Of a stretch of DNA of 64,000 nucleotides, positions 35,380-44,269 are shown one piece after another. The DNA is from Kiritimatiellaeota bacterium B1221 (GTDB lineage Bacteria > Verrucomicrobiota > Kiritimatiellia > SS1-B-03-39 > UBA6053): contig JARHXX010000005.1 in NCBI GenBank assembly GCA_029269125.1, positions 1 to 64,000 on the forward strand, written 5' to 3'. Each line of letters opens with the position of its first letter. The first letter of the stretch is position 1. A model generated the notes under the pieces. It saw nothing but the letters and a program-made list of their open reading frames with translations, did no database searches and was not told where the DNA came from. The position numbers were made by a program, and so were the translations under genes.

Positions 35380-36273
35380 ATGATGAATATGACTCAGATT
35401 TTGATCGTCGCCTTCTGGCTCACCCTTTGCCATGGCGAAAAACTCCTGGCCTCCGGAACCGCCTCCGTTCCGGAGGAGGCCCGGGTCACCGTCAGGAGTT
35501 TTGTCCTGGACGAGGCCAAGGTGGGGGAAGGGCAGGCGGCATACGCGCTGACTGGAATCGGCATGGAGTTGGATTGTGGTTCTTGGCAGTGGGGGCTGTC
35601 CCGTCAGTGGTTTGATTGGCGTGATGCGGAGGGGTTCGTGGAGGACACGGGCGGGGAGGATCCCTGGGAGCAGTTCACCCGTTTACAGTTGGGATACAGC
35701 CATGCCAAAGAGTTCTCGGAACAATGGTCCGCCAAAATCATGGGCGGAATCTCGAGTGAGTTTGAAAAGGAACTGGACGAGAGTTTTGCTCTTCATGTGG
35801 GTGGCTACGGTGTGTACCGGGCGAATCCGAATTTGTTGTTTATCATCGGCATGTTTTATAACCGGCATCAGGAAATTTCCACGGTTTTTGATTCGGTGCC
35901 GCTTCTGGGACTGGCATGGAATACGGAAGCCGCGTCAGGGTTGTCAGCCCAATTGGGCTTCCCGTACACCCGCGTGAGTTGGCACTTCGATGAGGATACC
36001 CGGCTGGTAGTGGCCCTGAACTCGCTGGAGGGGGGCGTGGCGCGTTTGGCCAATGACAGTCCGGTGCGGCCGGGGGGCTATGTGGAACGGATCAGTGCGA
36101 CTTTGGGGCTGCGCCTCGAAACCCGGATCGGAGACGGCTGGGACTTTTCGTCCGGCATTGGACACAGTCTGCACCGTGAAATGAAATTCTATGATTCCGA
36201 TGGTGGAAATGAGCATTCCGAAGACATTGAACAGGGCATGGGAATTGAAATCTCCTTGTCTCGAACCTTTTAA
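35380..36273 (+). CDS. outer-membrane beta-barrel protein (DUF6268-like)
   Basis: 297 residues. A signal peptide (TQILIVAFWLTLCHGEKLLASG) is followed by about ten to twelve amphipathic strands (YALTGIGMELDCGSWQWGLSR, RLQLGYSHAKEF, WSAKIMGGISSEF, FALHVGGYGVYRANPNLLFIIGMFYN, ATLGLRLETRIGDGWDFSSGIGH) ending in SLSRTF, a barrel-closing terminal Phe. The SEFEKELDES/ANPNLLFIIG/PLLGLAWN pattern is like that of DUF6268 outer-membrane proteins. It starts 32 bases after the OmpW-like gene and is the second gene of the same operon. Function unknown. Confidence 0.65.
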   Translation: MMNMTQILIVAFWLTLCHGEKLLASGTASVPEEARVTVRSFVLDEAKVGEGQAAYALTGIGMELDCGSWQWGLSRQWFDWRDAEGFVEDTGGEDPWEQFTRLQLGYSHAKEFSEQWSAKIMGGISSEFEKELDESFALHVGGYGVYRANPNLLFIIGMFYNRHQEISTVFDSVPLLGLAWNTEAASGLSAQLGFPYTRVSWHFDEDTRLVVALNSLEGGVARLANDSPVRPGGYVERISATLGLRLETRIGDGWDFSSGIGHSLHREMKFYDSDGGNEHSEDIEQGMGIEISLSRTF

Positions 36274-36291
36274 CCCGTTCTGTTTCGGAGA

Positions 36292-37140
36292 ATGATCATG
36301 AAACACCGTCCGGATGTTCCGTTTCGCGCCTTCTGGCCGTTTCTGGCTTTGACCTTCGGGATCAGCTGGGGCGTGCTCGGCCTTTACCTGTTCTGGCCGG
36401 AGACAGCCACGCTCCGCCTGGGCCCGCTCTCGGGGGAGCATCCGCTCTTTTATCTCGCAGTATATGCGCCGGCGATTTCCGGACTCACTCTGGTGGGGGG
36501 AGAGACAGGTTTACGGGGACTGCGGATCTACCTTTCCGGCCTGGGAAAGTGGCGTTTGTCCCCGGGCTGGACGCTGTTCTTATTGTTGGGGACCCCCATT
36601 CCCTTTTTCCTGGGGGCGGCCCTGGAGGGACGCCTGGACGGGGAGTCCCTGCGTCCTGAACGCCTGTGGTCCCTGTTTGCGGCGATGGGACTGATGCTGA
36701 TAAAAGGGCCGGTGGAGGAAATCGGCTGGCGGGGTTTCGTCTTGCCATTGTTACAGCGCCGCTTGCGCCCGCTGACCGCATCGCTGGTGTTGGGCGGCCT
36801 TTGGGGATTGTGGCATTATCCTGCTTTCCTCTTGGGCGGAACCCCGCAAAGCGCGTGGAACTTCACAGCTTTTTTTTTGGGCACGCTGGCCCTGAGTGTG
36901 GTGGTGACAGCCCTCTACAACCGCTCCGGGGGCAGCCTGCTCGTTCCCGTGCTGTTTCATTTTCAAATGATCAATCCCCTGTGGCCGGACGGTCAGCCGG
37001 CGGATACGATTTTTTTCGTGTCGATGGCGGTTTTGGTCTGTGGAATCTATTGGCCTGGGATGTGGGAGCGCAATCAGGCGGTCACCGCGGTGATCCCGGA
37101 ACTGAAAAAGGAGATGGTCCATTATGAGCGGGACGTATGA
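36292..37140 (+). CDS. CPBP-family intramembrane glutamic endopeptidase
   Basis: 282 residues, eight or so membrane helices. The CPBP (Rce1/CAAX-like) catalytic motifs are intact: Glu142-Glu143-x-x-x-Arg147 (VEEIGWRGF), His175 (LWHYPAF) and His223-x-x-x-x-Asn228 (FHFQMIN). The family cleaves within membranes or processes prenylated or secreted peptides. ATGs at 36292 and 36298 are both possible starts. It lies 18 bases after the second barrel gene. In this operon it may mature or degrade a barrel-linked signal, but that is speculation. Confidence 0.87.
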   Translation: MIMKHRPDVPFRAFWPFLALTFGISWGVLGLYLFWPETATLRLGPLSGEHPLFYLAVYAPAISGLTLVGGETGLRGLRIYLSGLGKWRLSPGWTLFLLLGTPIPFFLGAALEGRLDGESLRPERLWSLFAAMGLMLIKGPVEEIGWRGFVLPLLQRRLRPLTASLVLGGLWGLWHYPAFLLGGTPQSAWNFTAFFLGTLALSVVVTALYNRSGGSLLVPVLFHFQMINPLWPDGQPADTIFFVSMAVLVCGIYWPGMWERNQAVTAVIPELKKEMVHYERDV

Positions 37141-37213
37141 CGAGTATTGGAATGGCGTCCTCAAGCGGCATGAACTTCCGCAAGCTTGACGGGATGGGGG
37201 CGGTTTGGCATCA

Positions 37214-39409
37214 ATGATCAACATGACGCATCCTTTTTCATATCGACTGCAGGTAGCCATCCGGGCCGTCCTCCTGTCTTTCTGTTTGATCCCCGTGGTT
37301 TTGCAGGCGGACTACGCTCCTGAAGGGGTTGCGGTTTTGTGGGCCGATCCGGATCGAACGGAGGAAAGCGGAGATATTCTGTCCTTGCGGGGAGATTGGG
37401 AGCAAAACCAAAGCTCGGAAACCGACGCTTGGTTACAAAAGCTGCTGCCGTTGAAACATTTTGAGGATCCCGTCCTGCTGGTGGCAAACACCGGTGTGGA
37501 CCGGGTGGAGGTGTTTCTGGGTGAAAAACTTTTATACAGTTTCGGTACCTTGAAAGCCGGTTTTGCCCGTCCCCGGGCCGCCAATGCGGTACACTGGATT
37601 CCCTTGCCTGCCAACGCCCCCGGGAAAAGGCTGCAGCTGCGGCTCCGCTCACGCAGTGCCTTTACACTTACAGATGACCGGCCCATGGTTCTCTATGCCT
37701 CCGCGATGCAATTGATGCGCTACCGTCATCGCGCGGCCGCGGGGATGATCGTGTTGTCGTTGCTGTTTGTGATGGTTGGATTGTACGCGTTCTTTGCGTG
37801 GGCCATCCGGCGTCGATACGGTGTTCGCTTCTCCCTTTGGTTTGCGTTGCTGACCTTCACCATGGGTTCCGGTCTGTTGATGGCTTCGGTCATGGAATTT
37901 CTTTCCCCCCTGCACTCCGCACAAATCTACTATCCGGCATTTTTTATGATGGGATTTATGCCGGTGGCTTTGTGGAGGTATATGGAGGAATCCCTGGGTG
38001 AGGGACCCTGGCGCATGGTCCGCCGCTGCTGGCAGTTGCAGGTGTTGGCCTGCCTCGGGCTTTGGATCCCGGATCTGTTCGGCTGGAAGTCTTTTGGTTT
38101 CGGGGCCCAGCTGGTAGGTAACGGCGTGCTGGCGGTTCAACTGATAGTGGGTGTGGTGGAGGGTGGACGTCATGTGCGGAAACAGGACCCGTCCACACGA
38201 TGGATCGCCTGGGGGATTTTTCTGTTTTCGGTCACCGGGCTGATTGATGTCTTCGTCGCCCTGGTCTTTATGCATTCGTGGTTCGAACTCTATCCCTTCG
38301 GCGCCCTCGCGCTGGTGGGGTTGCTGGCCTATGATCAGGAACGCGCCGCCGGGGAGGCGCAGCGGACATTACGCAGGCAGGCGGAGGCATTACACCGCCA
38401 TCAAACGCAATTGGAGGAGCTGGTCGAGGCCCGCACCGCCCAATGGCGCGAGGCCACCCGGGCCGCAGAGGCGGCCAGCCACGCCAAGAGTGAGTTTTTA
38501 TCCAATATGTCCCATGAATTGCGCACCCCCCTGAATGCTATTCTCGGTCATGCGCAACTTTTGCGGGCAGATGACCGTGTCGGGGATACGGTTCGGGACC
38601 GGGGAGAGGTGATCCGTCAAAGCGGGGAGCATTTGCTGACCTTGATTAACGATGTTCTCGATTTGGCCCGGGTGGAGGCCGGACGGCTGGAGGTGCAAAA
38701 GGGAGAGGTGGAATTGATTCCGCTCCTGTCCGGGGTGGTGGAAATGTTGCGTCCCCGGGCGGAGCAGAAGGGTCTGGAATTTTGCCTCCAGGCGGCCACA
38801 GCGCTGCCCGCCCGCATTGAAGGAGATGAACGGCGCCTGCGCCAAATTCTGATCAATCTGCTTGGAAACGCGATGAAATTCACCGACCGGGGCCGTGTGG
38901 TTCTGGATGTGCACTTAGCGGAGGGCGGACTGGAATGCCGGGTGATCGACAGTGGGAGCGGGCTGGCACCGGGGGAGATCGATCGTCTGTTTCAACCTTT
39001 TGAGCAAAGTGAAGGCGCAAAGGAAAAGGAGGGAACCGGCCTGGGCCTGCCCATCAGTCGTGCCCTGGCCCAAAAGATGGGTGGGGATATCGAAGTGACC
39101 AGTGCACCCGGAAAGGGCAGTACCTTTTGTTTCCATTTCCCCTGCCGTGCATTGAATAAAGAAGTGGCGCAACTCCCGGAGGCCCGGACTTTCCGTCATC
39201 CGCCGATCGAAAGACCGGACCCCCTGCCTGCGGATTATCAAACGCTTTGCGATGCGGTCCGCATCGGGGATATTGAAGGCATGCTGACCGAAATTCAGCG
39301 TCTCCGCCCTCTGCATCCCGGACAACTTGATTTCCTCGACAAACTCGAAGCGCTGACCCATGGATTTGAAATATTTTCGCTGCAGCAGCTGCTCGATATC
39401 AGGAGTTGA
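37214..39409 (+). CDS. 7TM-DISM sensor histidine kinase
   Basis: 731 residues from the ATG at 37214 (a TTG at 37205 and an ATG at 37223 are alternatives). A signal/anchor segment is followed by an exported beta-sandwich sensor at about 35-160 ([45 protein letters not shown]), the seven membrane helices of the 7TMR-DISM class (about 175-375), a coiled coil, a HisKA domain with His434 in [11 protein letters not shown], and a HATPase ([35 protein letters not shown]). About 75 residues follow the kinase domain ([21 protein letters not shown]), resembling the phosphorelay-adjacent tail of hybrid kinases, but no receiver is present. The likely cognate regulator is the REC-GAF-AAA+ protein encoded divergently at the other end of this locus. 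Confidence 0.93.
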   Translation: MINMTHPFSYRLQVAIRAVLLSFCLIPVVLQADYAPEGVAVLWADPDRTEESGDILSLRGDWEQNQSSETDAWLQKLLPLKHFEDPVLLVANTGVDRVEVFLGEKLLYSFGTLKAGFARPRAANAVHWIPLPANAPGKRLQLRLRSRSAFTLTDDRPMVLYASAMQLMRYRHRAAAGMIVLSLLFVMVGLYAFFAWAIRRRYGVRFSLWFALLTFTMGSGLLMASVMEFLSPLHSAQIYYPAFFMMGFMPVALWRYMEESLGEGPWRMVRRCWQLQVLACLGLWIPDLFGWKSFGFGAQLVGNGVLAVQLIVGVVEGGRHVRKQDPSTRWIAWGIFLFSVTGLIDVFVALVFMHSWFELYPFGALALVGLLAYDQERAAGEAQRTLRRQAEALHRHQTQLEELVEARTAQWREATRAAEAASHAKSEFLSNMSHELRTPLNAILGHAQLLRADDRVGDTVRDRGEVIRQSGEHLLTLINDVLDLARVEAGRLEVQKGEVELIPLLSGVVEMLRPRAEQKGLEFCLQAATALPARIEGDERRLRQILINLLGNAMKFTDRGRVVLDVHLAEGGLECRVIDSGSGLAPGEIDRLFQPFEQSEGAKEKEGTGLGLPISRALAQKMGGDIEVTSAPGKGSTFCFHFPCRALNKEVAQLPEARTFRHPPIERPDPLPADYQTLCDAVRIGDIEGMLTEIQRLRPLHPGQLDFLDKLEALTHGFEIFSLQQLLDIRS

Positions 39410-39438
39410 GCGCTTTTCCCTTTTCCGGAAAAACGCCC

Positions 39439-40131
39439 TTAGGGTTTGAGAGAAGAGAGCAGTACCCGTCCCGGGAATTTCCTTTGCAGTTGGCAGGCTG
39501 GTGAAGGGGCGAAGGCTTTGAGTTCTTCAGGCGTGAAGCCTTTGCTGATTGAGATAAGACCGTCTTCGCGGGCGAAGCTGTCGCGGTACAAAAGGCTGAC
39601 CCAGCGGAAAGCCTGATAGCTGAACCGGGAGCGTTGCAGATCCGAGAATAGATACCCTTTGGCGGCCAGCCGTTCGGCTTGCTGAAGCAGGTCACGGATT
39701 TGGGGATCTGTGAGGTGGTGTAAAAAATGATTTCCGAAGATGAAATCGAAGGGGGCCAGAGCCTCCAGATGCAGGGCGTCTGCCTCCAGGATTCTGAGTC
39801 CTGGTACTTCACCATACTGCTGGCGGGCATAGCGGACCACCCGGGGATCGCTGTCGACGGCGGTGATCCGCAATTGAAGGCCCGCATTTTCCGCTTCCTG
39901 GAGTAACCACACTGGAATGTCGCATCCGCCCGCGCCGAGGTCGAGTAAATGGGTTCCGTATTCTGCAGACAGCAGGGGAAAAAGTATTTTTTTGAGGGGA
40001 CCCCGCACCCGGCTGAAGAGTTGGTTGATGGACCTGAATTGGTCGAGGGTGCGGAAGAGTTTCCGTTCGTCGGAATCGGGGGCATCCATCAGTTCCGAGA
40101 CGCGGGAACGCTGGTTGAGATCGGGCTTCAT
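39439..40131 (-). CDS. class I SAM-dependent methyltransferase of the type III PKS cluster
   Basis: 230 residues. SAM-binding motif I LLDLGAGGCDIPVWLL at about 63-78, motif II ITAVDSDPRVVRYAR with the acidic ribose ligand, motif III ILEADALHLEALAPFDFIFGNHFLHHL. The N-terminal MDAPDSDERKLFRTLDQFRSINQLFSR is typical of methyltransferases found beside flavin monooxygenases in polyketide and quinone clusters. It is the last gene of a seven-gene unit, overlapping the monooxygenase by four bases. Substrate by inference: the phenolic or quinone polyketide ring. Confidence 0.85.
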   Translation of the reverse strand: MKPDLNQRSRVSELMDAPDSDERKLFRTLDQFRSINQLFSRVRGPLKKILFPLLSAEYGTHLLDLGAGGCDIPVWLLQEAENAGLQLRITAVDSDPRVVRYARQQYGEVPGLRILEADALHLEALAPFDFIFGNHFLHHLTDPQIRDLLQQAERLAAKGYLFSDLQRSRFSYQAFRWVSLLYRDSFAREDGLISISKGFTPEELKAFAPSPACQLQRKFPGRVLLSSLKP

Positions 40132-41207
40132 GGTTGCACCGGATATGAAAGGTTGAGCATGGCGTAGCTGCGGGAAAGGGTTTGGGAAGATCGGGGATTG
40201 TTTAATAGAAAATGTAAAATTCGCGCGCGAAATTTGGAGGCGGGGATGCCGGTAAGGGTGCCCAGTTTCATGCCGAGGGCCGCGCGGGTGGCGGCTTGGT
40301 TAAAGGCTCTTGTACGGTGTTTTGTCCATAGTTTTAAAGGTTGACTCTTGGTCAGCGCTTCGGCCAATTGATATGCATCCGCAAACCCGGTGTTCATGCC
40401 CTGTCCGCCGATGGGGGAGAGTTGATGGGCCGCGTCCCCGCAAAGGACAAACGCGCCGCGGTGGAAATGAGAGGCAATGGCGCGACGAGGGATGAAGCTG
40501 CTGGGGGTACCATGGGGCACCCCGGCTAGATTTACCCCCGCCGCATCGCGGACGCGTTCAATGATATGGGACACTTCGGAAGGCTGTCCGGGAAGAACCT
40601 GCACTACCCAGCGCCGAAGATGGCCGGGGAGGGGAAAGGATTCGACCGATCCGCGGGGACTGAAAAACAGGCGGGCGTCTGATCCGGCGTTTTCTAGATC
40701 TTCGAAATCCGCCATGAGGAATTTTTGTTTATAGTTTTTCGCTTTCATTTTAATCCCAGCCCGTTGACGAACCGTACTTCGATGACCGTCGCAACCGATT
40801 ACCCGTACGTTTTCAGGAACTACGGTGTTCAAGGTGAAAGTTTCATTTTCGTGAAAGAGGACATCCGGAAGTTTTGCCAGGGATTCACGGAACAGTCGGA
40901 GGGACTGGCGCTGGGGTAAAGATAATATGTGATCACCGGCCTGTTCAAATCCCAGGCTTCCCACCGGATTCCGGTTTTCGAATACGCGGGCACGGCGGAT
41001 GAGGATGCCCTGACTTTCAAAGGCTTCCCGCAGTCCCAGGGTTGCGAGGATATTCAAAGACGGGGGGGTGATCCCGATGGCCATTGACAGGTCGGGGATT
41101 TCGGCGCGTTTTTCGAAAAGGTGGATGCGGAAACCTTTTTGATGCAACAGGTGTGCCAGCAGAAGTCCGACGGGGCCAGCACCGATGATCCACACTTCGC
41201 GCTTCAT
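40128..41207 (-). CDS. FAD-dependent aromatic monooxygenase (UbiH/PHBH-like)
   Basis: 359 residues. The FAD-binding GxGxxG is in IIGAGPVGLLLAHLL, the second FAD/NADH motif in VIGCDGHRSTVRQRAG, and the ribityl-binding GD motif in LCGDAAHQLSPIGGQGMNTGFADAYQLAEAL. This class hydroxylates phenolic rings using NAD(P)H and oxygen. In a type III PKS cluster the expected job is to hydroxylate an alkylresorcinol to the hydroquinone or quinone level, as SrsC does in Streptomyces. It overlaps the PKS gene by four bases and the next methyltransferase by four bases. Confidence 0.9.
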   Translation of the reverse strand: MKREVWIIGAGPVGLLLAHLLHQKGFRIHLFEKRAEIPDLSMAIGITPPSLNILATLGLREAFESQGILIRRARVFENRNPVGSLGFEQAGDHILSLPQRQSLRLFRESLAKLPDVLFHENETFTLNTVVPENVRVIGCDGHRSTVRQRAGIKMKAKNYKQKFLMADFEDLENAGSDARLFFSPRGSVESFPLPGHLRRWVVQVLPGQPSEVSHIIERVRDAAGVNLAGVPHGTPSSFIPRRAIASHFHRGAFVLCGDAAHQLSPIGGQGMNTGFADAYQLAEALTKSQPLKLWTKHRTRAFNQAATRAALGMKLGTLTGIPASKFRARILHFLLNNPRSSQTLSRSYAMLNLSYPVQP

Positions 41208-42313
41208 GCCTGATCTCCGTTCACAGGTTGGAACAGCCCCATTTCAACCGTAAGCCCCGGCCCGAAAGCCATAGCGGCGCAGGGCCCGGCGGGATTGTTT
41301 TTCAGGGCTTCGGCCAGGAGAAACAGCACGGTGGCGGAGCTCATATTGCCGTAGCGGCGGAGGACGTCGCGGGAGAGATCCAAGGCGCCTGCGGGCAGAT
41401 CCAGGGCTTCACCCACCCGGTCCAGAATGGTTTTTCCTCCGGGATGCACGGCCCAGGTTTGAATGTCAGCCGGCAATGCGCCTCCGTCCTTGAGAAAGGG
41501 GTGAACGGCGTGCCGGATATTGTCCCCCAGTATATCCGGGACGTATCCGGAGAGCACAATTTCGAATCCGTGTTCGCCGATCTCCCAGGCCATGGCATCT
41601 TCCCCGTCCGGAGTGAGGGTGCTGGCAAAGTGTTCGATCCGGTAGGCGGTTTTCCTCGGGGCGGGGGCGCTGCCGCTTAGGATTGCACAGCCGGCACCGT
41701 CGGAAAACAGGGATGAGGCGACCATGGCTTCTGAATTTTCGGGATCGAGCTGCACATGCAAACTGCAGAGTTCCAAACATTGAATCACCACGACTGCGTC
41801 CGGATCGCTCCGGCAAATGCTGTCGGCCAGCCGCAAAGCGGGGAAGGCGGCATAGCATCCCATGAATCCTAAGTGGTAGCGTTGCACCGCGGTGGACAAT
41901 CCGAGGCTGCGGATGATGTGGTAGTCCGGTCCGGGATTATAAAATCCGGTGCAGGATGCGGTAATGACATGGGTGATATCGTTGGCGTCAAACGGAGAGC
42001 TTTCCAGGGTGTTGCGGGCCAGATCGACCGACGCTTTTTGCGAGACGTCGCGGTACACCCGGTTCCTCGCCCCGGTTCCGGGGTTGTTCCAGGGTTCGCC
42101 CTCTTTGACGGCGAACAGCGGGTCCTCCAGTTTTTCAGAAAAAGGCACGCAGGTGTAGCGGGTGTCGATTTCGGATTGTTTATATATGTGACGGAGTATG
42201 CGCCGGGTGCGTTTGTCTTTAAACTGTGCCTGCATACGCGCACATGCCAGATCCTGGGGTTGGCAGTACTCTGGATGCCAAGTTTCAATATTGTGGAGGT
42301 AAGTGGGCATCAT
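41204..42313 (-). CDS. type III polyketide synthase (chalcone/stilbene synthase family)
   Basis: 369 residues, normal length. Thiolase-fold signatures: ITASCTGFYNPGPDY, the nucleophile Cys153 in HLGFMGCYAAFPALR, VQLDPENSEAMVASSLFSDGAGC, His290 in TWAVHPGGKTIL and Asn323 in RYGNMSSATVLF, which together give the full Cys-His-Asn triad. It condenses a fatty or aromatic acyl starter with malonyl-CoA to give pyrones, resorcinols or phloroglucinols. The neighbours (ICMT-like and UbiE-like methyltransferases, flavin monooxygenase) match alkylresorcinol/alkylquinone clusters. It follows the UbiE-like gene with no gap. Confidence 0.95.
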   Translation of the reverse strand: MMPTYLHNIETWHPEYCQPQDLACARMQAQFKDKRTRRILRHIYKQSEIDTRYTCVPFSEKLEDPLFAVKEGEPWNNPGTGARNRVYRDVSQKASVDLARNTLESSPFDANDITHVITASCTGFYNPGPDYHIIRSLGLSTAVQRYHLGFMGCYAAFPALRLADSICRSDPDAVVVIQCLELCSLHVQLDPENSEAMVASSLFSDGAGCAILSGSAPAPRKTAYRIEHFASTLTPDGEDAMAWEIGEHGFEIVLSGYVPDILGDNIRHAVHPFLKDGGALPADIQTWAVHPGGKTILDRVGEALDLPAGALDLSRDVLRRYGNMSSATVLFLLAEALKNNPAGPCAAMAFGPGLTVEMGLFQPVNGDQA

Positions 42314-43018
42314 TCAGTTTTTTTTGCAGATGAGAACTTCGATCATTCCCAACATAAACCGCCGGCTGTTCACCACGGGCAACTGATGGTTTTCAAGTTG
42401 CCGGTGAAGCTGCTGATGATCGGGAAAGCGTGCGAGGCTTTTGGCAATATACACGTAAACCGAGGGTTTTCCATGAAGACACAGGCCCCAAAATGCGCCC
42501 CATCCCCATAACAATCCATAATGGATGCGTCGAAACAGGGGGGAGACCGGGGCGGAAAAATCCAGAAACGCAGCGCAGCCTCCGGGTTTAAGCACTCTGG
42601 AGATTTCTCCAAGACAGGTGTCGAGATCGGGGGCGTTGCGCAGGGCGTAGCCTCCGGTGATGATGTCGTTCGTTTCCTCATTCTCCTGAAGCTTGCACAT
42701 GTCACCTTCCTTCCAGATGATCTGTTCCGGTCCATGGGTCAGTTCCAGCATTTCCGGGGTGAGGTCTAGTCCGGTGACCTGTGCCCGGGGATATCGTTCC
42801 GCCAGTGCGCGGGTAAGGTCTCCGGTGCCGCAGGCCAGATCGAGGATCTGTGACGGCCCGTCATCCGGCAGTGATTTCAGGAGCCATTTTTTCCATGCAC
42901 TGTCCCTTCCGAAGGAAAGAACCCTGGCGATGAGGTCATAGCGGGGTGCCACTTCTTTAAAAAGGGTCCGGTTGTATTGCCGTTTGCTTTCCGGGGTAAT
43001 GAAAATGGTGGATGACAT
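42314..43018 (-). CDS. UbiE/COQ5-like C-methyltransferase
   Basis: 234 residues. Family sequence: YNRTLFKEVAPRYDLIARVLSFGRDSAWKKWLL, SAM motif ILDLACGTGDLTRALAE, VTGLDLTPEMLEL and the UbiE signature region DIITGGYALRNAPDLDTCLGEISRVLKPGG. True UbiE methylates the quinone ring in menaquinone or ubiquinone synthesis. Its place between a type III PKS and an ICMT-like methyltransferase suggests it acts on the polyketide ring instead, though it could also serve menaquinone. It ends exactly one base before the PKS start. Confidence 0.9.
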   Translation of the reverse strand: MSSTIFITPESKRQYNRTLFKEVAPRYDLIARVLSFGRDSAWKKWLLKSLPDDGPSQILDLACGTGDLTRALAERYPRAQVTGLDLTPEMLELTHGPEQIIWKEGDMCKLQENEETNDIITGGYALRNAPDLDTCLGEISRVLKPGGCAAFLDFSAPVSPLFRRIHYGLLWGWGAFWGLCLHGKPSVYVYIAKSLARFPDHQQLHRQLENHQLPVVNSRRFMLGMIEVLICKKN

Positions 43019-43025
43019 AGGTTTC

Positions 43026-43790
43026 TTATGGTTTGTGTTTTCGATTTAATGAAAGTCGGGGAATGAAGTAGGGGACCTTTTTCTGATATTCCTGAAAGGG
43101 CTGCCCGTAGCGTTTCGCGTAACGTGATTCTTTGTGCAAAGGGGCGGCGATACAGTAGAGGCTCCAAATACCGGCCAGCAGCGAATGGTCGGGCGTCCAA
43201 ACCGGTCCGCTCCACAGAAGTAGGGTGTAGGCGAGGTACATGGGGTGCCGGGAACTTCGCAGGGTCCCTCGCGCTTTCCAGGTTTTGTATTCAACAGGCC
43301 GGTTGCGCCAAACCGCCCACCAGCCGAGATATCCCATTTGCACGCCCAGACCGGCATCGGCCATGGATTTCATCAATAGTACCCAGCCGAACACATAAAC
43401 CCCGGTTCCCATGATCCGCAAGTTCCCGTGCAGCTCGCTCCAGACCGGACCCAGGGGGGCCCAGGCCAGAAAGCAAAGCAGGATTTGCAGAGACGCAATC
43501 AGAGCGAAGGTGGTGGTGCGCATTTCTTTTCCGATACCGCCCGGTACCATTTTCGCCAGCCACTGACTTCCCCGGGGGGTGAGAAGCAGGGAATGGAAGA
43601 GGGGGAATTGTAAAACAAGCATCACATCCCAGAGAATTGCAATGTGCAAAGGGAAGTCCGGCCCGCCCCGCAGCCCCGTGTATAATTTTATCATCATGCT
43701 CAGGACCGCCGCCGCAAAGGCCAGATGGCAGGCGGTGCCGAGGAGCAAAGCGAAAATCCGCCGGGAAAGGGTATAAGGTTTGGTGCTCAT
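43026..43790 (-). CDS. isoprenylcysteine carboxyl methyltransferase (ICMT)-like membrane methyltransferase
   Basis: 254 residues with five or six membrane helices (ALLLGTACHLAFAAAVLSMM, AILWDVMLVLQFPLFHSLLL, TFALIASLQILLCFLAWAPLG, IMGTGVYVFGWVLLM). The C-terminal part carries the ICMT/PEMT signature: RHPMYLAYTLLLWSGP, then KESRYAKRYGQPFQEYQKKVPYFIPR. In Streptomyces (SrsB) and Bacillus (BpsB) such enzymes methylate the hydroxyl of type III PKS phenolic lipids or pyrones, and this gene very likely does the same. It overlaps the preceding gene by four bases. Confidence 0.86.
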   Translation of the reverse strand: MSTKPYTLSRRIFALLLGTACHLAFAAAVLSMMIKLYTGLRGGPDFPLHIAILWDVMLVLQFPLFHSLLLTPRGSQWLAKMVPGGIGKEMRTTTFALIASLQILLCFLAWAPLGPVWSELHGNLRIMGTGVYVFGWVLLMKSMADAGLGVQMGYLGWWAVWRNRPVEYKTWKARGTLRSSRHPMYLAYTLLLWSGPVWTPDHSLLAGIWSLYCIAAPLHKESRYAKRYGQPFQEYQKKVPYFIPRLSLNRKHKP

Positions 43791-44269
43791 CGGGTTTCCT
43801 TGTTTCGCAGTAGAATTTCAGCTTCATCGGAGGAAAGATCAAAGCGGTCGATAAGGATCAGACGCAGGTTTTTTTGCAAGTAGTCCGCGGAGAGATCATC
43901 CAACGTAATGCTGCGGTCCTGATAAAGGAGTTCCACCCGGTCGGGATGCCAGTTGATGGTGAGAATCACCGGCTTTTCCCCGCTTTCGACCGCCTGAGCG
44001 CACAGTTCCCGCAAAGCCTTCAAATAGCGTGCACTGTCCTTTGAATCCGGCCAGTTTTGTTTTTCACCGGCGATGATTTTATTTTCCACTTTGCCCAGAT
44101 GTTTGGTGGTGAGGGCAATTCTTATGAAACGCGGTCCGAATTCAGGTTGAATCAGAAGAGCGTCTCCCTGACGGAGAATCCGGTTGGGAATGGGGGCGCT
44201 TTGCACAACCCGCTCTTCGGCGGGGAGGGCAAGCTGCAGAAAGAGCAGACTGAAGTGGAAAAAACGCAT
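43787..44269 (-). CDS. small exported protein of unknown function in the PKS cluster
   Basis: 160 residues. A signal peptide (FFHFSLLFLQLALPA) is followed by a mostly alpha/beta soluble domain (LLIQPEFGPRFIRIALTTKHLG, YLKALRELCAQAVESGEKPVILTINWHPDRVELLY). I do not recognise a family. It shares one base with the YceI-like gene (TAATG) and overlaps the ICMT-like gene by four bases, so it is an integral part of the operon. Possible roles are a periplasmic partner of the YceI carrier or of the membrane methyltransferase; neither is shown by the sequence. Confidence 0.6.
   Translation of the reverse strand: MRFFHFSLLFLQLALPAEERVVQSAPIPNRILRQGDALLIQPEFGPRFIRIALTTKHLGKVENKIIAGEKQNWPDSKDSARYLKALRELCAQAVESGEKPVILTINWHPDRVELLYQDRSITLDDLSADYLQKNLRLILIDRFDLSSDEAEILLRNKETR

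Noticed and set aside
39414..39440. Possible hairpin terminator after the histidine kinase gene
   Set aside because: The arms (GCGCTTTTC / GAAAAACGC) pair with a mismatch and the loop is T-rich but there is no T tract; not strong enough to list.
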